Assembly: GCF_003086295.3 (NCBI RefSeq)
Contig: NC_092048.1
Coordinates: 106,966,276-107,030,275, forward strand
Length of the DNA stretch: 64,000 bases
Reading direction: 5' to 3'
Source: Arachis hypogaea
Lineage: Eukaryota > Streptophyta > Magnoliopsida > Fabales > Fabaceae
Made by a program: the position numbers and the translations under genes. How positions within the stretch are numbered: the first letter of the stretch is position 1; each line of letters starts with the position of its first letter. The notes under the pieces were generated by a model that worked only from the letters and a program-made list of their open reading frames with translations, had not been told where the DNA came from and did no database searches. Below are positions 56,132 through 64,000 of the stretch, piece after piece.

Positions 56132-57672
56132 TGGTGCACGAATTGTGAATCACACTTTTCACAACGCGTACCACTAACCAGCAAGTGCACTGGGTCGTCC
56201 AAGTAATACCTTACGTGAGTAAGGGTCGAATCCCACGGAGATTGTTGGTTTGAAGCAATCTATGGTTATCTTGTAAATCTTAGTCAGGAAGTCAATTATG
56301 TTTATCAATTGAATTGTGAGTAACTAGTAGAGCATAAATTAAAAGTTACTTGTTGTGCAGTAATGGAGAATATGTTGGAGTTTTGGAGATGCTTTGTCTT
56401 CTGAATCTCTGCTTTCCTCTGTCTTCTTGTTCACGCACGCACGTCCCCCTATGGCAAGCTGTGTGTTGGTGGATCACCGTTGTCAATGGCTACCTTCCAT
56501 CCTTCCAGTGAAAACTACGCTCACGTGCTCTGTCACAGCACGACTAATCACCGGTTGGTTCTCGATCCGGTTGGAATAGGATTTGATATCCTTTTGCATC
56601 TGTCACTAACGCCCAGCCTTCAGGAGTTTGAAGCTCGTCACAGTCATTCAATCCTTGAATCCTACTCGGAATACCACAGACAAGGTTTAGACTTTCCGGA
56701 TTCTCATGAATGCTGCCATCAGTTCTAGCTTATACCACGGAGATTCTGATTAAAGAATCTAAGAGATACTCATTTAATCGGATATAGAACGGAGGTGGTT
56801 GTCAGGCACACGTTCATGGTTTGAGGAAGGTGATGAGTGTCACAGCTCATCACCTCCATCACAGTTAGGCGCGAATGAACATCTTAGATAGGAACAAGCG
56901 TGTTTGAATGGAAAACAAAAATACTTGCATTAATTCATCGAGACACAGCAGAGCTCCTCACCCCCAACAATGGGGTTTAGAGACTCATGCCGTCAGAGAA
57001 TACAAAGTTTAGATCTAAAATGTCATGAGATACAAAATAAGTCTCTAAAAGTTGTTTAAATACTAAACTAGTAGCCTAGGGTTACAAAATATGAGTGGAC
57101 TATGATGGATGATGCAGAGGTCCACTTCTGGGGCCCACTTGGTGTGTGCTGGGGCTGAGATTTGAGTGAGTCACGTGCAGAGGCCATTTGTGGAGTTGAA
57201 CGCCAGTTTTTATGCCAGTTTGGGCGTTCAACTCCAGTTTTTGATCCTTTTCTGGCGCTGGACGCCAGAATTGGGCAGAGAACTGGCATTGAACGCCAGT
57301 TTACGTCCTCTATCCTTGTGCAAAGTATGGACTATTATATATTTCTGGAAAGCCCTGGATGTCTACTTTCCAATGCAATTGGAAACATGCCATTTCGAGT
57401 TTTGTAGCTCCAGAAAATCCAATTTGAGTGTAGGGAGGTCAGAATCCAACAGCATTAGCAGTCCTTTTTCAGCCTGAATCAGATTTTTGCTCAGCTCCTT
57501 CAATTTCAGCCAGAAAAATACCTGAAATTACAGAAAAACACACAACTCATAGTAAAGTCCAGAAATATGAATTTTTCCTAAAAAATACTAGAAATAGACT
57601 AAAAACTAACTAAAACATACTCTAAACTATATGAAATTATCCCCAAAAAGCGTATAAAATATCCGCTCATCA
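56132..57672 (-). repeat. 5' LTR of element D
   Basis: 1541 bp, nearly identical to 45205-46744. The palindromic block is at 57185-57305. It is followed by the TSD TACAC (57673-57677). Confidence 0.93.
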
Positions 57673-57677
57673 TACAC

Positions 57678-58869
57678 CACTAAGCAAATCAAGCAAAGGG
57701 GCTGGTTCTTTCTGGAGAGAACACTGACAGAGGTCAACGCATCTTGGGTCCGGGAATTCTACTGCAACTACTACCTCACCACCCTAGATGCCATAAACCT
57801 GAGAGAAAAACAAATTTTGGTCACTGAGGAGGCCATAGAGGACATTCTCCAGCTCCCAGCCAAGTCTGATAAGCTTGATGGTTATTCAAAGGCTGAGGAG
57901 GACATGCGCCTGATGCAGTTTGATTGGGATGCTGTAAAGGCACGGATAGCTCTCGACCCGACTGTTCCTTGGGAGATGGGTTAGGACACCACCATGCCTA
58001 GAGGGATCAAGAGGGCGTACTTAAATGATGAGGCTTGGTTATGGCACCAGATCTTATGCAATTATGTCATGCCGAGTACTCATGAGACGGAGATCCCAGC
58101 TGCTATGATCACCCTCCTATGGTGTGTGCTGGAGGGTAAGGACCTTTATCTACCACGCTTTATCCGGCATTATATGGCCAGGGTCCACGTCCGAGGCACC
58201 CTCCCTTTCCCGTATCTGGTTACACAGCTAGGCCGTCGAGCTGACGTGCCATGGGAGGATGCCGATGAGAGACCACTAGCGGCGGACTGCAGGAAGATCA
58301 TTCCTCACAGCAGGAACTTCCTAGCCTTGGGCTACAGACCACCACCCTTCACTACTACTGATGAGACAGCCCCACCGTTTGCTAGACCCTCTTCATCCAC
58401 AGTTGCCACTGCTGCCCCTGCTGCTACCACTGCACCTCCACCTGCCTCTGAGCCCGTATACCGCCTCGTGCATCGCCTATTCCGACAGCTTGATCAGATG
58501 GAGCGCCGTAACCGGCACCGGTATGAGAGACTGGAGCGTCGCAGCCAGTGATGCTATTCGCATCTGAAGCTGATGATCCGACAGGGTGGTGACATCCCCT
58601 CTAAGCCCGACACACCATCTGAGCCATCAGAAGAGGAGGAGGATGAGCACGAGGAAGAGACTCATTTCCAGGAGGAGATCCATCAGCATCCAGACACAGA
58701 GCAGGCTGCACCACATCAGGGGGTTACGCACCAGATAGAGGCTGCAGATCCGGAAATCCCGATCCAGTCAGCCCCGCCTCTACAGCAGCCAGACCCTCAG
58801 CCCACCACCACCACAGAGCCTCCAGCTACCATCCCTACCAGTGATGACACTCCTTCACACCCGGCTTGA
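57678..58869 (+). pseudogene. ORF2 of array G, main part, two nonsense codons
   Basis: It continues 44933-45204 after the D insertion. The motif WFFLERTLTEVNASWVREFY opens it. DWDAVKARIALDPTVPW is followed by TAG at 57982-57984. Then come NYVMPSTHETE, MITLLWCVLEGKDL and LGRRADVPWE, the Pro/Ala/Thr linker, the basic helix YRLVHRLFRQLDQMERR, a TGA at 58549-58551, and the acidic tail ending in the natural stop at 58867-58869. Apart from the nonsense codons the frame is intact and close to A. Weak similarity in motif order to ORF3 of C and D suggests common origin. Confidence 0.8.
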
Positions 58870-58892
58870 CTGAGCATCAGGGACGATGCTTC

Positions 58893-58911
58893 ATTTTAAG
58901 TGTGGAGAGGT
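58893..58911 (+). promoter_or_regulatory. Internal polypurine-tract-like copy after ORF2 (array G)
   Basis: ATTTTAAGTGTGGAGAGGT starts 24 bases after the ORF2 stop and is followed by CGCCATCTC. It matches the A copy at 20336-20353. Confidence 0.72.
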
Positions 58912-60592
58912 CGCCATCTCTGGCGTTTTATTTTGGTGAACCACTACATCTCTTTTTTCTTTTATTTTGGATATTTTTCTGTATTTTTCTTTTTTTTTTT
59001 CTGAGTACTTATACATTGCTGCTTTTATGTATTTTTACTTTATTTTTGTATTTTGCATTTTTAGTTCATATTTTTAGTTATTTAGTTTAGTTTGCAATTC
59101 TGACTTATTAGTGGATTCATTAGTATAGTTTACCCTTTTTAGCATAAGATAGCATAGTTTAAATTGAAAAATATAAAAAGGAAGTAAGCTAGGAAATTGA
59201 ACATAACAGATTTAAATCCATAAACCTTGTATATATAGCCATACATCATATAGTTAAGTTGACAACATTTCATCAAGGAGGAACATCAAAACTTTAAAGG
59301 CTACCCTAAATAATTTTTTTATGAGAATAATGGGAATTTTTAACTAAACCTGCATAACATATATGAATGATATATAATGCTTGAGTTAGAGAACACACAG
59401 CCTGTGAATCTTGAGCTTAATTGTATGGTTGCATTCAAACCATAATTTCATTTCTGTGTGTTTTGTTTCTTTTTATTCTGATGTTCTTTACTTTGCTTTA
59501 ATCTATATGTCCAATTATAGAATATAGATACATGCCAAAAGAATGATTGAGGCCATCATTTGATTTTAGCTCACTTACCCCAAAATAACCTACCTTTCAC
59601 ATCACCCTTGTTAGCCCCCTTGAGCCCTTAAAATCCCTCTTATTCTATTTAGCCACACTACTAGCCTTAAGCAGAAAAACAAAATAAAATCCCAAGTCGA
59701 ATCCTTGGTTAGCTTAAGATAGAAAATTATAAATAGATTAAAATGTGGGAAACCTATTGGGAACATAGATGATAGAAACAAAAGAGTAGAAAAGTTAAAA
59801 GAAATAAAATAAAGTTTGGGAAGCATGCTCATGAGAAATCAAAGTGATTCAATTACCATGTGCATTAAAAAAAAGTTATTTTTCAGCATTCAATAAAAGG
59901 GGATACGAAAAAAATTCCCCAATGCAAAATAAAAGCAATGCACATGGGATAAAAACAAAAATTGAAACATGAGCATGTAACAACAAGTGGGATAATATGG
60001 GAAAATTGGTAAAGAAGCCTGTTCTACTAAATATGTATGTTAGGTGAGATCTTAGTCTAATTAAGGATTCACTTATTAGCTCACTTAGCCTTATACATAT
60101 ATCCTTACCTTTACCTTGGCCCCATTACAACCTTAATTAAAGACCTCATGACTTTTGGTATGACTGTACTCTATAATTGTTGATTGGTTAGATGAAGAAC
60201 AAAGTTATAGAAAGTAAGAATAAAAAGAAAAGTAGAGTGAATAAACCCAATAAACACTGAGTGACTAGAGAGTAAACACAAAATCCAGTGAGGGTTTAAT
60301 AGCTCATCAGCATATATCTGTGCTTAAATTACTAATTGTTTTGCAAGTTTGTACAATATTTCCCATCTCATTTGCTAAAATGCTTTATTATTTAAGGGTT
60401 GGCTATATATATATGACTCCTTGAGAATGTGAATTAATTTGACTATATGTAAGCTTTATATATGAGTGGATAAATTGGAATTGCATGACTCATTCAGGTA
60501 GGTGCATTTAGAATAGGTTGCATTGCATAACATTCCACCACTTTAACCTTACCTTATTCTTTACCTTGGATTTAGCATGAGGACATGCTATT
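58912..60592 (+). other. 3' UTR of the second G unit
   Basis: AT-rich, noncoding, and the uninterrupted counterpart of 36106-39691. It ends with TAGCATGAGGACATGCTA. Confidence 0.75.
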
Positions 60593-60610
60593 GTTTAAGT
60601 GTGGGGAGAT
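60593..60610 (+). promoter_or_regulatory. Polypurine tract, second G unit
   Basis: GTTTAAGTGTGGGGAGAT lies directly before the 3' LTR; the last G of the usual GAGGT is A. Confidence 0.85.
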
Positions 60611-62097
60611 TGATAAACCCATATTTCATGAGTTATTTTGTGCTTAGTTTGAGTGATTTATTCAATCCTTCACCCGCTTATTCATATTAATTGCATGGTT
60701 TTACTTTCCCTTCTTTATTATGTGATGTATGTGAAAAACATGTTTCCTAAGCTTTAAAATTAATTATTTTAATTACCTTTATTTCCATTCGATGCTGTGA
60801 TTAGTGTGTTGAGTAGTTTCAGGTTTTCTAAGGCAGAATGACTTAAAGGATGGAAAAGGAAAAGTACAAAAAATGGAAGGAAAGTGCGAAACGGAGTTTT
60901 GTAGAAACTGGTATCCACGCGATCGCATGGACGACGCGATCGCGTGCCAAGCGTGAATCAGCAGCGATGCAGCCGCATGACTGACGCAACCGCGCGCCTT
61001 AAGCAGAACGCACATGACGCGGTCGCATGACTGACGCGACCGCGTGGCAAGGAAATGCTCCGAATGACACGACCGCGTGACCCACGCGGACGCGTGATAG
61101 AGGCCACGCACCAGAAATTGCAGAAAACGCTCATAGCGAATTCTGAAGCCTTTTTTGGCCCAAATCCAAGTCCAGAAGGCATAGACCAGAGGTTATGAAG
61201 TGGGGGAATGCATCCATTCAAAGGGAGCTCGCCAATTTTCACTTTCCATGATTTAGATTTAGTTTGAGAGAGGTTCTCTCCTCTCTCTCTTAGGATTAGG
61301 ATTAGAATTTAGGACTTCTCTTAGTTTGTAAGAGTGACTCTCGATCCAGGTTTAATATTTACTTTAATGCTTTTATTCGTATCTATAAATGTTGCCAACT
61401 TGACTTATGAACCCTTTCCATGTTATGATTTGAATTAATGATTATTTGAGGTATTTCAGTTATTGATTGTTTTCTTCTTAATTTGTGTTACCATTGCTTT
61501 CCATCTAAGGACATTTTTATTCCAATAATTTTACTTTTTCCCTTTTTGGTCTTGGTTAAGAAATCAGTAACTCAACATTATTAAACTCAGCATAATTGAT
61601 AATCGCTATCTTGCTAATTGAACTGAACTTCAACAATCCCAACTTTTTCTTAGGAAATAAATAGGATTCGAAGGTCAAACTAACTAGTCCCTTGACTTTC
61701 CTTTGCTTTAGTAAAGGTTAACTAAGTGGAATTTAGATTCAACTTTCATTATTGTTGAGAGAGATAACTAAGTTGGACTTCCAATTTCTCTTACCTTGCC
61801 AAAAGTTGCTTTACAGTATTTATTTATTTTAATTGCCATCTACTTCACTTGCCATCACTTGCTTCTCACCTTCTAAACTCCGATCGCAACCCTTATAGCC
61901 AATAATAAGAACATACTTCCTTGCAGTTCCTTGAGAAGACGACCCAAGGTTTGAATACTCGGTTAACAATTTTTAAGGGGTTTGTTACTTGTGACAACCA
62001 AAATGTTTGTATGAAAGGACTTTTGAAGGTTTAGAAACTATACTTGCAACGAGGATTTATCCGCAAATTTCTAGACCACTCAAAAGTTCTCTCATCA
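60611..62097 (+). repeat. 3' LTR of array G
   Basis: 1487 bp, TGATAAACCCAT to CTCTCATCA, intact at both ends. A palindromic block is at 60912-61110. The right neighbour is ORF1 sequence of minus element F. Confidence 0.92.
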
Positions 62098-62950
62098 CTG
62101 ATGCAAGTTCATTACTAGGAGAACTTGACTCGAGATTATCATCATCAAGGAAACTTGCTTCTTGGAGTGTTTCGTCTAGTTCCTCATAAAAGACTTGCCT
62201 TGGGGGTTGTGTACTATCCTCCTTAGCATTAATTGTAACGTCCTTGATAGAATTCTCCACAACTCTGGATTCCCATGGAGGCTCAGCGTCTCCTAGGTCT
62301 TCAACCAACTCTTCTTCTTGTGTAATGACAGCTTCCTCTACTTGCTCCAGTACGAAGTCATGCTCTGTTCTGTCCACTGTAGTTTCTAGTATCTCCTTCA
62401 TGCTACGTTCATCATTAGATTGTCCACACAGAGTTATGGGAGGTCCTTGAATGTTCGAATGTCTAGAAGATAATTGACTTATTACTTGCTCCAGTTGATA
62501 AAGGGTTGTTTGAAGTTGATCTACTGTTTCCTTGAGGCGAACCTCTGATTCTCGGGGTGCTGGATTTGAACGTGGTACATTGGGAAGTGGTGGTGTTTGG
62601 GAGTAATTGGATTGGAATCGGGGCAAATGAGGATTGTATGGTGGCGAATGGTGAAAAGAAGCTTGTGAGTGTGGTGGTTCGAAGTTATGTTGAGAGGATG
62701 GCTTATAAGCACAGGGTGGGACTTGTTGGTAACTACAAGGGTGTCCACCATGTCTATTTGCTTGGTATGCATTGTAGAATGGTCTTTGTCCATGATATCT
62801 TGGAGGGTGTTGTTGCCTAAAGGGTTGATCAGATCCTCTTGGCTCCATCCATCTTTGATTGCTCTGACCTTGATGCATGTTCCTGTTATAACTTTCACTC
62901 CTTTCAACACTATTAGAACCAAACTCGAAGCGAGAGGGGTGAGAATTCCT
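62098..62950 (-). pseudogene. ORF1 of element F, N-terminal part, start codon lost
   Basis: On the minus strand the conserved start ATG reads AGG (62948-62950). The following NSHPSRFEFGSN and about 280 further residues are open. The Pro/Gln/His-rich region and the acidic EEAVITQEEELVEDLGDAEPPWE stretch match A and G. The frame is cut at 62098, next to the LTR end of array G. Function is unknown. Confidence 0.75.
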
Positions 62951-63046
62951 AGTAGCTAATGGAAATAAAAAGGGAAAATAAAGACAGATAAACAAGTAAA
63001 AGAAAAATATTTACAATAACCAATAATAAGGTACACAATTGAAGTT

Positions 63047-63063
63047 CCCCGGCAACAGCGCCA
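63047..63063 (-). promoter_or_regulatory. Primer-binding site, tRNA-Asp type (element F)
   Basis: The minus strand reads TGGCGCTGTTGCCGGGG, one mismatch. It lies five bases from the LTR. Confidence 0.85.
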
Positions 63064-63068
63064 TTTTT

Positions 63069-64000
63069 TGACGTTAAGATTTTTGCCAGTAAAGAATTTT
63101 ATAAAAACATTCGCGTTGTAGATATAGTCTATAAACCAATAGAAATCCCTTCGTACAAACGTTTGGTTGTCACAAGTAACAAACCCCTAAATAAAATGAT
63201 AACCGAAGTATTTAAACCTCGGGTCGTCTTCTCAAGGAACTGCAGGGAAGTATGTTCTTATTATTGGTTATGGAGATTGTAAATCGGGGTTTTGAAGATA
63301 AGGAACAAGTAATTTAAATTGCAATTGAATTAAGTAAAAGATTGTAAAGTAAATAAATAACTATAAAATAAACTTTTGGCAAGGTATGAGAAATTAGAAG
63401 TCCTATCCTAGTTACCCTTATCAATGATGATGAAGATTGAATCTTAATTCCACTCAGTTAGTCTTTACTTAAAGTAAAGAAAAGTCAAGTGACTAATTAG
63501 TTAGATCCTCAAATCCTAGTTAATCCCTAAGAAAAGATTGGGATTGTTGAAGTTCAATTCAATTAGCAAAGATAACAATTATCAATCATGTTTGAGTTTG
63601 ATAACTCCTGAGTTACTGATTTCTTAACCAAGACCAAAAAGGGAAAAGTAAATCTACTGGAATAAAAATGCCTTCAGATGGGACGTAACAATAACATAAA
63701 TTAAAGGAGAGCAATAATAAACTGAAATACCTCAATTAACATTAATTCAAAAGAGTAATCTGTAACATAGAAGAATTCATAAATTAAATTGAAAAGATAA
63801 ATAAAAAGGAATGTTGAACCTGATAGAAAGAGATAATCCTGAAAGCGAATAAAATCCTAAATCTAAATCCTAAAAGAGAGAGGAGAGATCCTCTCCCATC
63901 TCCTCTCCCTCAAAACTACATCTAATTCATGAATACTAACTAATTGGAGACTTTCCTTTGAATGGATGCATTCCCCCACTTCATAACTTCTGATCTATGC
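63069..64000 (-). repeat. 5' LTR of element F (cut by the window edge)
   Basis: It begins TGACGTTAAGATTTTTGCC on the + strand and is colinear with 34728-35660. The start of the LTR (sense) lies beyond 64000. The module about GAGAAGACGACCCGAGG is present (minus strand, near 63220). Confidence 0.85.

Larger units (their letters stand above)
45205..57672 (-). mobile_element. Element D: nearly intact autonomous Athila-like Ty3/gypsy retrotransposon
   Basis: 12,468 bp with LTRs 56132-57672 (5') and 45205-46744 (3'), PBS, gag-pol and ORF3. TSD TACAC is on both sides. The LTRs differ at roughly 17-18 sites by eye (about 99% identical), which points to a recent insertion. The pol frame needs no frameshift and is broken only by two TAA codons. 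It could be related to the published peanut element FIDEL, which I cannot confirm without a search. Confidence 0.93.
35727..62097 (+). mobile_element. Array G: tandem of non-autonomous elements with nested D and S2
   Basis: The order is a partial ORF2 and 3' UTR (35728-39691), PPT, LTR (39710-41196), PBS, ORF1, palindromic repeats, ORF2 (split by D), 3' UTR, PPT, LTR (60611-62097). The two LTRs are both 1487 bp and nearly identical. The first LTR has a PPT on its left and a PBS on its right, so at least two units stood head to tail. The array lies in minus element F. The left junction is inside ORF2 and the right junction is the exact LTR end. Confidence 0.8.

Overview
The window looks like plant heterochromatic or intergenic DNA, most likely from peanut or a wild Arachis relative. 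I infer this from the dense LTR retrotransposons with PBSs matching tRNA-Asp(GTC) (Athila-type Ty3/gypsy) and from the very frequent CTGGCGTT/AACGCCAG palindromic repeats, which I associate with Arachis LTRs. I see no host gene, tRNA or rRNA gene. Almost every base can be assigned to a transposable element, and the elements are nested.

Nesting order. (0) A decayed Ty1/copia gag gene (2921-3078, continued at 24126-24567, remainder beyond the right edge). (1a) A solo LTR sits in it (3079-24120, TSD ACTGC/ACTAC). (2a) Element A, a non-autonomous element, sits in that solo LTR (4146-23522, TSD ATGAC). (3a) A minus-strand tandem array H interrupts ORF2 of A (9571-19878, flanked by CCACT). (4a) A 729-bp hAT-like element sits in H (14447-15175, TSD AATGCAAC). 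(1b) Element C (24568 onward) also interrupts the copia gag. It carries gag-protease and a third ORF but no RT or integrase. (2b) Minus-strand element F interrupts the 3' LTR of C (34728 to beyond 64000). (3b) A plus-strand tandem array G (35727-62097) lies inside F. (4b) G holds a solo LTR (36722-38696, TSD CCCCC) and a nearly intact autonomous element D (45205-57672, minus strand, TSD TACAC).

Two coding plans recur. The autonomous plan (D; C is its deletion derivative) is LTR, tRNA-Asp PBS, long leader, gag-protease-RT-RNaseH-integrase, then a separate ORF3 with the domain usually labelled 'putative plant transposon protein'. The non-autonomous plan (A, H, G, F) has no gag or pol. It carries ORF1 (Pro/Gln-rich then acidic, unknown function) in the gag position and ORF2, which appears to be a distant relative of ORF3. 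The elements examined share a colinear post-pol/post-ORF1 module: a short hairpin with compensatory stem changes, a palindromic minisatellite, a CT-rich leader (with a TATA-like box in C, D and G), then ORF2 or ORF3, a 3' UTR and a PPT. H also shares leader sequence after the PBS with C and D. I read this as a non-autonomous family parasitising a D-like autonomous family. That is an inference.

All identifications come from reading sequence and translations by eye. No database search or alignment program was run.
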